A DNA stretch of 64,000 nt, from the NCBI GenBank assembly GCA_039090855.1, contig CM077027.1, forward strand, positions 102,900,424-102,964,423, in the 5' to 3' direction. Positions 43,834-55,056 of this stretch are shown here, piece by piece. The notes under the pieces were generated by a model. That model was not told the origin of the DNA, did no database searches, and saw only the letters and a list, made by a program, of their open reading frames with translations. Made by a program: the position numbers and the translations under genes. This DNA is from Macrothele yani. Its lineage: Eukaryota; Arthropoda; Arachnida; Araneae; Macrothelidae. Positions within the stretch are counted from its first letter, which is position 1; every line of letters begins with the position of its first letter.

Positions 43834-44207
43834 ATGGGTAAATCGAAGGATCTTTTTGAGTTCGATATAGGTCTTATGCCTGGAATGATGATTTTGAAAA
43901 CCGCAGAGCTGACTGGATTATCAAAAGGTGAGGTATCCTAGGTCTTTAAGCGTTTTGAAAATAACCTACAATGCTTGTCTAAGAGGCGTTACTGTGGCGC
44001 GACGACAACTTGTAAGAAACGTGGTCGCCGTTGTCTGAGAAGGCTTGTACGGAGAAACAGGACTTCCTGTGTGTATCAATTGACTGACGTATTCATTGAA
44101 GGCAGTTCCCGACCCATATCTCAGCGGACTATACGCAGGAAATTAAAGAGAATCGGTATTGGCAGTTGCATGCCTATACGGAAACCACTGATTTCTGCGA
44201 AGAACTG
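43834..44207 (+). pseudogene. Tc1-like transposase N-terminal fragment
   Basis: Starts MGKSKDLFEFDIGLMPGMMI and continues with a helix-turn-helix (KTAELTGLSKGEVS, then TAG) and a second DNA-binding domain (ISQRTIRRKLKRIGIGS) before ending at the edge of the repeat array. The catalytic domain is absent. Confidence 0.75.
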
Positions 44208-44221
44208 GAAAGTCTTTCTTG

Positions 44222-46480
44222 TTCTTTTTAGTTCGTATTTTTTCACAAGAACGATGACATCGAATTTTCGGTTGTAATGAGCACGTCTACTGAATCCGTT
44301 CTGACGCAAATTAAATTTATCAAAGCTATTCAAAGTCAATGGAACCGGTTAGGAAATCAATCAAACTGTTTCTGCAATCGATAAAACATACAGAAACAGA
44401 AAAAAGCTACTTACTTCTACTAGCGCCTATGTTACGAAAATTAACAAATGCCGCACAAAAAGTTTCGCATAGCACAAATAAAATACAAGAGACAAAGAAA
44501 TTTTCAAATCAAACAGCTAGAAGAAGAAATTCAGAAGGAAACATGATAAAATTGAACGTCTTCTAGCGGAAGAATTTTGCATAATGGAAAAGTTGAAAAT
44601 AAGCGAAAAATATTCTTCATGTAAAAAGCTATGCTAAGGAATAAGAACTTTTCAATTACGTCTTCGGGAAGCAGAGATAGCAAAAGGTTTCGACCTTTAC
44701 GTCCCTAGCGGAAACTCTTTGCATTATTTAAAGAGGACAATGCTCCTCCACATCTCTATTTTATCGAATAGCATGCAGTAAAAAGAAGAAATTTCTCAAT
44801 AGCGTTTTTACAAGCGGCGATCCAGCTGCAAACTGTAGTGTGCAAACGCCACCTACTGACAGAACTGTGAACTTTAAAACTCCTTATATACTAGCCTAAG
44901 TGTGGCATCCGTTGTTGAAAGAATTTTTAAAACCGCGAATGTAGAAGCAGAAAACCAGATTAAGCATGTGCGCCAACTAGCGGCGAATTTGTGCATTATT
45001 TTACGAAGAAAATACACACATACACAGAGTTTTCATAGTTAGTCGTATATGACCGAAAAAGAAGTTTTTCAGTCGGGTTTGTAACCCCGCGGATGGTACT
45101 GTAAACATGAACTAACGCCCTCTGGTGGCAGAATTGTGGGTTAAGAAAAATTCGAATTATGTGCGAAACATTTCGCACCGGAAACCCTCTCGATCAAAGA
45201 AAGAATTTTTCAAATCGGACTCTCAGAAGCAGAGATATCGACCGAAATGAGATATATGTATACCTGCGGCCACTGGCAGAAAAACTGTGCAGTATTTTAT
45301 GAAGAAATTATTCTCAAAAAGTTTTCCGAGATGCGTATCGGTCAACGAAACCATTTTTTCAATTAAGTTTTCAGAAGCTCAGATTTTGCTGCAAAATACA
45401 TCAGAAGCAGAATAAACACTTACACCCCCTGGTGGCCAAAGCATTCCTTACCAAAAATTAGAAATTATGTGCAAAACATTTCCTATCAGGAGCTATATCC
45501 GGAACAGAAAGAATTTTTTTTTCGATTGGAGGTTTAACGACCACCGTGAGCAGCTCAATGGGCTATAAGCAGTCGCCCGTCCCTAATTTAGGTTCACTGG
45601 TTGGAAGGGAGAGAGCCAGTGCCTTAAGACAAACACAACATCCATGCCTGACCGGGAATTCGAACCCGGACCCCTTACGGACAAATGATCAGAGGCCAGC
45701 GCCTTAGACCACTGCGCCACCGGGGCGGCGAAGAATTTTTCAAATTCGTGTTTTAGAAGTACAGATGTCGTGGTAAACGCACTTTATCTTTACGCGCCGT
45801 AGCGGAACGTCTATGAATTAATTGAAAATTTTGAAATTATATGAGAAACATGTCGCACCGATAACGCTATTCAACAAAGAAATATTTTTTTAAATCGGAC
45901 ACTTAGAAGCAGAGATATTAACAAAATTAAGATGAATATCCACGCTCCCTGGCGGAGAAACCATGCATTATTTTAAGAAGAAAATACTTCAAAAAGGTTT
46001 ATCGACGTGAGCGGTATCGATCCAGAAAGAACTTTTTCAATCGAACTGTTAGAAGCTCAAATTTTTCTGTAAATACATCAGAAGCAGAAATTACCGCTTA
46101 CGCCTCCTGGTGGCCACACCATTTTTTACCAAAATTAGAAATTACACGCAAAACATCAGAAGCTGTATACCATGCAAGAAGAATTTTTCAAATCGGAATT
46201 CTAGAAGCAGCAGAGGAGGTTTGGGGAAAAAGCAATTATGCCCCCCCCAGCGTAAAAATCTATGCGTGACTTTAAAAAGTGGCATTACCTAAACTGGTAT
46301 TCGATATAAATGGAATCGAAAGGTAAAAGAATTTTTACAATCCGATGAATAGAAGCAAATATATGGAATAAAAAGTATTTGTGAATTCGATGTCATCTGC
46401 GTTTCCGAACTCTAGCGGCGAAATTGTGTATCGTAAATAAAAAACTGCAATGCAAAGATCATCATTCTAGAAAAAAGAAA
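44222..46480 (+). repeat. Degenerate ~145-bp repeat array, left arm of a large inverted repeat
   Basis: A block like CTAGCGGCGAAATTGTGCAT recurs at about 44563, 44705, 44852, 44978, 45121, 45273, 45431, 45803, 45951, 46107, 46246 and 46411. Spacing is ~126-165 bp once the SINE at 45519-45730 is discounted. Between blocks are AAGAATTTTTCAA and AGAAGCAGAGAT motifs. The same array runs in reverse from ~46480 to 60235, with later insertions. The outer ends also match (CAAAGCTATTCAAAGTCAAT at 44321 pairs with ~60115-60140). Confidence 0.85.
45519..45730 (-). mobile_element. tRNA-derived SINE
   Basis: Main SINE family, minus orientation. The target duplication AAGAATTTTT is at 45509-45518 and 45731-45740. 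It interrupts one unit of the array. Confidence 0.92.
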
Positions 46481-46796
46481 AGGAAAAAAACCGGATCATC
46501 AAGGATCACATTACGAGCTTTGAAAAATTCTTTCTACATCAGATACAGCTCCTGATGGGAAATGTTAGCTATTATAATATCTAATGTTTGGTACGCAATG
46601 GTTTGGCCACCAGGGGGTGTAAGCTTTTATTTCTGCTTCTGATGTACACTCACTGACAATGAAATTTGCGCACCAAGAAGGAAGCATCGGATTGAAGTGA
46701 AATTTTATGGACGTAATGATACAGATGAAGGATACACATGATGGCAAAAACAAAGCTGCCGGATAGTTACAAAGGGAACTGTGGCACGCAGTCCAG

Positions 46797-47340
46797 TCAT
46801 GTTCTATTAATAGCGCATCGCACCGCCTCGTGCGGCGATACATGCTGCAATGCGGTCCGGCATGGAGGCGAACAGACGCCTGATGTCCTGCGGCAGACTA
46901 GTCCACACGTGTTGGACGGTGTGCTCCAAATCCCGGATAGTGCAGCACGGTGACAGCTGGCGTTGCTCGACACATGCTCGATAGGGGACATGTCCGGGGA
47001 GCGGGCAGGCCATGCAAGTGTCTGGACATGACGTGGGTAGTCCTGGGCAACCCGAGCCGTGTGCGGGCGGGCATTATCCTGCTGGTATAGCACACCTGGA
47101 ATCCCGGCCAGGAATGGGAGCACATTGGGCCGTAGGTTCTTATCCACATACCGCTGGCCGGTCAATGATCTACGTACCACTACTAGAGCTGATCGGCTAT
47201 CGTAGGCTATGGCTCCCCAGACCATAATGCCTGCAGTGGGGGAGGTGTGGCGTTCGATAGCGAGGATGGGATTGTGCCGTTGACTCGGGGACCTCCACAC
47301 CCGGACACGATGATCATCTGTCCCCAAAACGAAACGTCAC
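46797..47340 (-). pseudogene. Tc1 transposase, C-terminal half
   Basis: Begins just after the first catalytic block (RFVLGTDDHRVRVW), continues through MVWGAIAYDSRSALVVV, the second catalytic aspartate (YQQDNARPHTARV) and the glutamate (SPDMSPIEHV). A frame change then moves the C-terminus (LPQDIRRLFASMPDRIAACI) to another frame (47013-46807). The N-terminal half is at 57117-57645. Confidence 0.88.
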
Positions 47341-48324
47341 CAGTTGCGTAATTACAACCTCCGCAGCCTCCGAAGCTGCGCGGGGGCGGGGCAGGTTACG
47401 AAGAGGCGTGCTGCTGCTGACAGTTATAGTTTTATGAAATAATCCAAAAACACACAAGAACAAACAAATAATTAAGCCAAAGAGTCCTATTTTCCTTTAA
47501 TATATATTTAGTTTTGCCTAAATAAATGACATTTTTCTCTTTTAAAACACCCGGTGCCCTACATATTAAAGCTATTCTGCCCTTTGGCTCTGGGTTGTAA
47601 TACGATCACTCAGCAATGGGTTGTAAATAATACGATGGCTTTCCAATTGCCCTCTCTAGGCTGTTGTGCAAAAGTATGTGAGAAAACAATGTCACCAAGG
47701 ATTACGTACACGACATGCGCCAACATTGATTCACAGCAACCGCAGATCTTTAAGTGATTTATTTTAGGGTTGTTGTTTTTTTTATTGGAGGTTTAACGAC
47801 CACCGTGACCAACTCAGTGGGCTATAACGGGTATCGTTCACTTGATCGAAAGGTCACTTGACCGAAAATCCCTTTGCCGAAAATTACTTGATCGAAAGAT
47901 ACATTTCACCGAAGACCGAAAAGTTCATTTCATCGAAAAGTCACTTCACCTAAAATTTCATTTCATCGAAAGGACATTTGATCAAAAAGTTCATTTCACC
48001 GAAGAATTACTTTACCTAAAAGTTCATTATATCGAAAGATCATTTCAATGAATGATCAATTTACCGAAAACTTAGAATTTTGTTGTTAGAGATCTGTTGG
48101 AGTGTGGCTACTATAAACGTGTTTTTGAAAACTGGCCACCTAAACATTATCGGATTGTATAAAACATACACTTTTAATTTCTATGAAATTCTCCCGATGA
48201 GTAGGTTTTTCCAAATACAACATTAATTATAAGGCCTAGATCTGTGCTTTTTTGTCAAATTTTAATCCTACGAGCTCATGTTCATAAGGGTTAACATAGC
48301 AAATCAAGTAAATAATGTTCAACT

Positions 48325-48921
48325 TGTAACGTATACTCTATATTCACTTTCCTTTTGATTTTACTATCTCTGGTTATTTTATTTTACTATGTAAATTATC
48401 TTCCTACTGAACGAAATATTATTTCACCCGATGAATGAGATCTGGCAATGAGTGTAAGTCATGACGTGATGGTAGCTAGTATATAGGCGCGTTCATCGAG
48501 ACTTAGAGAGAGCTTTTTGTTGTTGTTATGAGAGAGCGTTGTTGTTTACGGAGAGCGTTTATAATACGAGGAGAGATTGTGTTGTTATGAGGAGAGATTC
48601 TTCATTATTGTAAAAACAAGTTGTGTGTGTGCTTTAGATGACCAAGAGTCTTATAATAAAGAAGTTTGTGTAAGTTAGTTTTTCTCAATTCATAGTTTTT
48701 GTCAGACCTCTGTCTGGCTGTTAGGTTTACAATTAGTTTCTTACCATAAATAACCAGCGTTAAGACTTTATTTACGTTCGTAATTAACTAGTAACAACAC
48801 CCTTTTGAATTCACTACTTTGAAGCTTAGTACAAGTATATCATTAGCTAGCTGGTAGGTAGAGCATTATTCATTCATAATAGTTAGCTTAGCGGAAAGAG
48901 AAACAAAGCTAATTCATTATA
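48325..48921 (+). repeat. Gypsy 5' LTR
   Basis: Starts TGTAACGTATACTC and ends AATTCATTATA. Promoter-like TATATA at 48480-48485, polyadenylation signal AATAAA at 48655-48660. A tRNA A-box-like stretch, TAGCTGGTAGGTAGAGCA, is at ~48848-48865. Confidence 0.93.
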
Positions 48922-48923
48922 AT

Positions 48924-48935
48924 TGGCGCCCGAAC
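48924..48935 (+). promoter_or_regulatory. Gypsy primer binding site
   Basis: TGGCGCCCGAAC, two bases after the LTR; complementary to the 3' end of a tRNA-Lys-type primer. Same 12 bases as in the TRIMs. Confidence 0.88.
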
Positions 48936-48970
48936 TTTTCTCGAACACGAGATCGTGACGATTATTACCC

Positions 48971-50134
48971 ATGTCTTCCTTACCTGAGACAACTTCAATT
49001 TTCTACCCCAAGGCAAGTTCCGAGGGTAATGGTGTTTTTTATGACAATTTGCAAGAAGCCTGTGGGTCTGACTTTGATATGCATGATCTACACGTACCCA
49101 GGCATTCTTCACCATTTCGTAATATACCAGCTTCCTATTACTCTGAGTCGCGGGTCGTTCCTGAGGGAGTTCAATCCTCTCAGCGAAGCAGAATGCTTGC
49201 CCATTTCGTGCCGCATGCAGGAACAATTCATTTCAATGGTTTGGAGGGGTCCTTAAAGTTCCTCGAAGATCTGGAAGATCATTTTGATCTATACAATATT
49301 CCTGAAGACTGCAAAGTCCAAATCGCCGGCACTTGCTTGAGGGATACCGCTAAGAGCTGGTATCGGCAGTGGAGAGTGTCGAACCCAGATTCTCATTATG
49401 AGAATTTCCGTGCAGAATTCTTGGAGGTCTTTCCTTTCGGCCTCAGTCGAGCTAGCCTTGCTCAACAGCTTTTTTCACGTCAGCAAGGTCCCAATGATAG
49501 CCCTGTTGCATTTGCGTTGGAGACTACACGCTTATATAACCTATGGGATCCACATGCCAGTCATGATGACATGTTGGATACCCTCGTGCAGCAGCTCGAC
49601 CCATTCTTGCAAGATTTCCTTGAGGTTCGACACCCTGCCACGATTCATGAATGCCTTCGCCTCATACACACGTATGAAGAGCGACATGGCAAACATGGTT
49701 CAACTCACCATGCTCGGGCACCCCGCGAGGCTTATTACGAAAACCCTCAGCGGCATAATAGACATAATAACTTTCAGCGCGAGCATACACAAGTGCACAC
49801 CCAAGCTTCATACGTTCCACCACACAGAAGAGTGGCAAACCAACAGCGAGTTTCTGAACAAGCTACGGGATATCGTACATCTGCACAGTATGCTCGACCC
49901 CGTTTCAATCAGCAGCATTCGGAACGTTATCATGCTCAGGGCAATGATAATTTTTCTGCCCGTGCTGAGGGCAGACGTAAAGGATATGAAAATGTCAACA
50001 GACACGCGGAGTTCCCGACGCAGGTTTCACGCAATTTTCCTCATCGTGAAAATTTTCCCGATACCCGGCAGGGTCGAGGTTTCAGACCATATGATAACCC
50101 AACCAGGATTCCTTTAAACTTCCAAAGGAAGTAG
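48971..50134 (+). CDS. gag: Gypsy Gag (capsid/nucleocapsid)
   Basis: 387 codons from the first ATG after the primer site. Residues ~80-200 form a retrotransposon Gag capsid domain (FNGLEGSLKFLEDLEDHFDL; DTAKSWYRQW; FRAEFLEVFP). The C-terminal ~150 residues are rich in Arg, His, Asn, Gln and aromatic residues (QRHNRHNNFQREHTQ; GRRKGYENVNRH; TRQGRGFRPYDN). No CCHC zinc knuckle is visible, so RNA binding is probably by the basic tail. It would package element RNA, and possibly TRIM RNA, into particles. The frame is intact. Pol starts in the -1 frame within the last 37 nt. Confidence 0.9.
   Translation: MSSLPETTSIFYPKASSEGNGVFYDNLQEACGSDFDMHDLHVPRHSSPFRNIPASYYSESRVVPEGVQSSQRSRMLAHFVPHAGTIHFNGLEGSLKFLEDLEDHFDLYNIPEDCKVQIAGTCLRDTAKSWYRQWRVSNPDSHYENFRAEFLEVFPFGLSRASLAQQLFSRQQGPNDSPVAFALETTRLYNLWDPHASHDDMLDTLVQQLDPFLQDFLEVRHPATIHECLRLIHTYEERHGKHGSTHHARAPREAYYENPQRHNRHNNFQREHTQVHTQASYVPPHRRVANQQRVSEQATGYRTSAQYARPRFNQQHSERYHAQGNDNFSARAEGRRKGYENVNRHAEFPTQVSRNFPHRENFPDTRQGRGFRPYDNPTRIPLNFQRK
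50113..50119 (+). promoter_or_regulatory. Probable -1 ribosomal frameshift site
   Basis: TTTAAAC read T TTA AAC in the gag frame, the classical slippery heptamer. It lies within the 37-nt overlap where gag (to 50134) and the pol frame (open from 50098) coexist. A 6-bp stem (AGGGTC 50139-50144 with GACCCT 50173-50178) lies 19 nt downstream; a better structure may exist. Confidence 0.75.
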
Positions 50135-53100
50135 ACCAAGGGTCGGTCCTGCTTCCTGATACCAAGCATTCTGACCCTAAAACAGTATTAGTGACTGTTC
50201 AAACTCCTCAGTTGCCTGATGTATTCTTAACAATTGAAGATATTATTGTCGAGACAAAGTTCGACACTGGTTCCGAAATATCAGCCCTCAATACAAAGTT
50301 TTGCACTGACAATTTTCCTGCAATACACGTTCAGCCTGCGACGCAGTATTTGCGAGGTGCAAATAATGAAATCTTCAGTATCTCAGGAACTGTCACATTA
50401 TCTTTAGGGCTGGGAAAAGCTCGTTTTACACATTCTTTCCTGCTTATAGACGAACTACCTGTGAAATGTTTAATGGGCATGGACTTTATACATCAGTTTC
50501 AAATAACTTTGAATTTCGTACAGCATGTGATTTCCTTTCCGGAACTTGTCGAAATGGTTCCTACGGTTCCTGTAGATATAACGAGCTTGTTATTGAGTAA
50601 CCAATTGAATGAGAGGCAACGAAACCAGCTTTCTCTACTTTTACAGGAAAGCCCTGGTTTATTTTCGGATCAACCTGGTTTCACACAGGTGGTTTATCAT
50701 GTCATTGACACTGATGGTTCGAAACCAATTGCGACGAAACCTTACCCTTGTGCTCCACATAAAAAACAGGAAATGCAACGTCAAATTTCTGAAATGATTA
50801 AGCAGGGCATAATCAGGGAATCCACAAGCGCCTGGGCTGCTCCTGCCTTTTTGGTTCCAAAGAAACAATCCGATGAATTTCGTTTCGTGACAGATTTCCG
50901 CAAGCTCAACCAAGTCACAAAAACGATCAATTATCCACTACCTGTCATGTCACATATTTTAAATGACCTGTCGTCAACCAAATGGATGTCAACCTTGGAT
51001 TTGGCGAGTGGATATTGGCAGGTAGCAGTACATCCGGACTCTGTCAATAAAACAGGCTTTGTGACTCCTTTTGGGGCCTATGAACATTTACGTATGCCTT
51101 TTGGACTAGCTTCTGCACCTGCTACTTTCCAAAAGCTTATGGATACGGTTCTCAGACCTGTCCTGGGTCCCCATGTGCATGTCTATTTAGATGATATTAT
51201 TATCACATCAGAGACTTTTGACGAGCACCTTTCTCTGCTCAAACAGGAGTTCCAACTCATATACAATGCTGGCTTGACGTTAAAACCTAGTAAATGCCAG
51301 ATAGCGAGAGACGAGATTGTATATCTGGGGTTGAAAATCACTCCCCACGGCTTATTTACTGATAATGAAAAAATTAGGCCTATTGTTGACTTTCCTCGGC
51401 CTAAAATAGCAAAAGAACTATCCCGCTTTCTGGGAATGACCGGATGGTATCAGCAGTTCGTCCCCGCTTATGCTACAATATGTGAGCCATTGTATGCTTT
51501 AAAACGTAAATACAAGAAATTTATTTGGACACCTGAGGCTAACGCTGCATTTGAAACACTGAAGTCTGCATTGACTCAGCCTCCGGTGTTGGCTTTCCCG
51601 GATCATACTAAGGAATTTGATATTTATACTGATGCATCCGGAGTTGGTCTTGGTTGCGTTTTGTCACAAGCTGGGCATCCAATAGCTTTTGCGTCTCGTA
51701 CTTTAGCCAAAGCTGAATGCAATTATTCAGCTACGGAACGTGAATGTCTTGCTGTTGTGTATGCGCTGAATAAATTTCAATGTTATCTTAACGAATTGAC
51801 GGTTAACATAATTACGGATCATTCTGCCCTTCAGTATTTGAATTCTGCTAAGCACCTATCTCAAAGACTTATGAAGTGGGCTCTGAAGTTGCAAGAGAGC
51901 AATATCAAAATTTCATATCAGCCAGGTCATAAGAATCAATTACCGGACGCATTATCTCGCGTTCCGATTAGTGGGATCCCCACTGAAGCTACTCCTGGAT
52001 GTCAGCCTTTACTTCTAATAGCTGATATCACATCCAGAGAGCAGATAATGGCAGAATTAATAAATGATCCAGATTTTGGGGATATCTATAATTTTTTGCT
52101 TGCGGGTTCGCCCCCACAAAGTGATCCTTCTCTGGCTGGAAGGTCACAACATTTTGAAGTAATAGAGGGTCTTCTTTATTATACAAAGTCTAGGACTACT
52201 AGGGCAGAGTTTCTCCCATGTATTCCGCGAACCCTTAGAATGGCCCTTTTAAATGAATTTAATGACAAACCTCTTGCAGGCCATTTAGGTATTCGCAAGA
52301 CCCGTTGTAAATTGCGGGATGTGTGCCTATTGGCCTGGCATGTACCAAAGTGTGCTCGCATACGTTCAATCATGTCACTTGTGTCAGATTAATAATTACC
52401 GTAATGTAAGACCGGCCGGTCACTTGAAATCTAGTTCAAGTTCTCATGTGTTTGATATTATTTCAATAGATTTATTGGGACCTTATCCATTATCTGTTAA
52501 AAATAAAGCTCGTTACGTTTTAGTACTAACTGATAATTTTCTAAATGGGTTGAAGTTTTTCCCATTAAAGCCGCTACGGCAGAAGTTATTTGTAATGTCT
52601 TAGTTAATGAAGTATTTTTTAGATACGGTGCACCTAATAAAGTAGTTTCGGATAATGGTCCTCAATTTATTTCTGACATTTTTAAAAGAATGTGTGCGAG
52701 ACTACACATTAAACATAAATTTATTTCTCCATATCATCCCCAGAGTAATCCTGCGGAACGCGTTAACCGCACGTTAGTGAAAATGATTACGACTTTTGTA
52801 ATGGATCATCATGAAAGATGGGATGACCATTTGGAGCTTTTTGCGTTCGCCCTCCGCTCGTCTGTCCACGAGACTACTAAAATTACTCCGGCAGAACTTT
52901 TTCTGGGTCGCAAAATTAAAACCCCTTTTGAAAATTTAACGGGGATTATCGATGAACTAAACCAGCGACCAACTCCGCAATCAGTACGCATCATGGCAGA
53001 AAAAGCTCGTGTTGCAATGCTCGGAGCACAAGCGGCTCAAGCAAGATATTATAATTCTAGGCGTAGGGAACCAGATCTTGTCGTTGGAGATCTCACTCTC

Positions 53101-53994
53101 GTGGAAACGCACTTCCAGTCTTCTGTTTCGCATACTTTAGTGAAGAAATTTGCACCCAGCTACGAAGGTCCATATCGGGTGGCTAATATCTTTGAAAATA
53201 ATATTGTTCTGGAGAAACCTGACAACCAATTTCAATACGTACACGTTGATCAGTGTCGCAAGTATCATGAACGGAATATCGATTTCATAATCAACCCTAC
53301 TCAACCTTCTGTTCCACAGACTCAAGAGTCTCTATCTCACGATCAACCGCCAGAAATCTTGGACGAACCAACAAACATTTTTGAAGAATCTCCAGTGATT
53401 TTTCCTTCACCCTCCCCTCTTCAAGACGGGTTTCCAAACACGCAACCTGATTCTCCCATGAGACCAAGGCTCGAATCGAGTTCTTCGAATACTAGTATCG
53501 TTCCTTTCCCTCCAACCATTGCCAAGACTATTGCTGCGCCGTTTCCGGATAACTCTGCACCAACGCGGGCTACTTCTTCTTTGAATACCTCGTCAGAAAG
53601 TATTCCTATAGGCAAATCTAAACATCGCCCTGCGCGACCACTGAATTACAGTAGCGACTCAGAGGCTTCGGACATTTCCGACTTGTCAGTTATGAACACT
53701 AAATTTCAGGACACAAACCGTCCAGCACCACCAAAGGCTGGGCGCAAACGTGACTTGTCTCCCCAATCTGCTTCGCCGCAACAGCGACGAAGGCAGAAAT
53801 CTTTGCATCCGCCCGGGTTTCGCCCCTGGAACCTACGTTCAGGGCAAACAGGGCCGATGCCTGCTGCTACTCTCATGCCACGAGGGCGTAAGAGAAAGCA
53901 AACGATGTGGCCGGAGCCACGTCCGTCCAAGAGAATACTGGAAGGACACAACGGGCCCCAGCACAAAGGGACTTCATATCAAAAGCCTGGGGGA

Positions 53995-54290
53995 GCCCGT
54001 TCCTATCAGCCGCAAGGATTTCCGGACCGCCAGACTTCTGACGTTCCTGACCGTTCCTATCAGCCGCAAGGATTTCCGGACCACCGGACTTCTGACGTTC
54101 CTGACCGTTCCTATCAGCCGCAAGGATTTCCAGACCGCCAGACTTCAGCCGTTCTTGACCGTTCTTCTCAGCCGCAGGGATTTCTGGACCCACAGACTTC
54201 AGCCGTTTCGGACCGAAGAATTTCCGCCATTCCTGACCGTTCCCGTCAGCCGCCGGGATTTCCTGACCGACAGCAGACCGATGTTCCAGA
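53995..54290 (+). repeat. 54-bp coding tandem repeat in the Pol tail
   Basis: About five units of SYQPQGFPDRQTSDVPDR type (18 residues), the first three nearly identical and the last two diverged (SSQPQGFLDPQTSAVSDR; SRQPPGFPDRQQTDVPD). In-frame period, proline-rich, likely disordered. Confidence 0.9.
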
Positions 54291-54393
54291 TCCATTACAG
54301 TCCCTGAAGAGATCCAAGCCACCTGATTTTACCAGTCCGATTAGGCCTGGGAAACGTTATCGCACTAGAGTTTTTTATGCGTCCTCGAGATAA

Positions 54394-55043
54394 GTAAGTT
54401 CTCGTGGACAGGTTCTTTTCTCAGTTTGTTGTTTTTCCTGCACGACCAGTTGGCGTGTCAGAATTTCTTTTTTTCGTGTGGGCCTATGCATTCTTTTTGT
54501 GTATATATGTGTGTTTTTTATATTTCTTCTATGTCCATCTACTAATCCACTTTTTTTATATATATCTATGTGCTTAGGGGTAAAATAATAAAATTGTTAC
54601 TGTTAGGCAGCTCCAGGTAAATTTCGCTGCTGATACAGTTGGTATGTATTTCAACGACTAAGGCGAACGTAATTTGAAATGAAAATAATAAAATTGTTAC
54701 TGTTAGGCAGCTTCAGGCACTCTTCGCTGCTGATACAGTTGGTATGTATTCACCAAATAATGAGAACGTCATTTGAAATTAAAAAAGTGATTCCTGCTAG
54801 GCAGAATAAAAGGAAGGTATGCCGATGCAGGTTTGTTTTGTTCAACAATACAAATTTCACAGACGAATACAGATTTCTTCAATTTGTCATGCCAAGTTTG
54901 ATAATGTAAATACGGCTACCACCAAACAACACATCAAAAAAGAGGTCGAGAAACGTCATTCAACGAAATGTACGACTTACACTCCAAAATTGATAGGTTT
55001 TTCGGAAACAAAAAAAAAAAGGAAAAAAAAAAAACGAAAAATT
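54394..55043. other. Gypsy 3' non-coding region
   Basis: Contains a ~110-bp direct repeat: AAAATTGTTACTGTTAGGCA at ~54590 and ~54688 with following CGCTGCTGATACAGTTGGTA. There is also an A-rich run at 55009-55040 leading to the polypurine tract. No envelope gene. Confidence 0.7.
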
Positions 55044-55056
55044 AAGGGGGAGATGA
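55044..55056 (+). promoter_or_regulatory. Gypsy polypurine tract
   Basis: AAGGGGGAGATGA directly before the 3' LTR; identical to that of the TRIM at 35095-35107. Confidence 0.9.

Larger units (their letters stand above)
50098..54393 (+). pseudogene. pol: Gypsy Pol polyprotein with two small frame breaks
   Basis: In order: aspartic protease (FDTGSEISAL, ~50260), reverse transcriptase (TDFRKLNQVTK; LDLASGYWQV; MPFGLASAPATFQ; YLDD at 51184-51195), RNase H (IYTDASGVGLGCVLSQ; ITDHSALQYL), and integrase (zinc-binding HLGI region ~52283, CHLC ~52375, then catalytic blocks IDLLGPY, VVSDNGPQF and NPAERVNR). A GPY/F-like module (PSYEGPYRV, ~53155) follows, then a ~380-residue Pro/Ser-rich tail with tandem 18-residue repeats. 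One indel near 52319 shifts the frame and a second near 52540 restores it, so ~220 nt of integrase are out of frame; the first break gives a stop at 52390-52392. All catalytic residues are visible. The damage is minor and could be recent or an assembly error. Confidence 0.9.

Noticed and set aside
53750..54307. 185-codon frame overlapping Pol tail, and its antisense at 53873-54322
   Set aside because: Shadows of the in-frame 54-bp repeat; the Pol frame explains the region.
54394..55056. Possible envelope gene of the Gypsy element
   Set aside because: Only short frames, no signal peptide or membrane segment; the region is A-rich non-coding.
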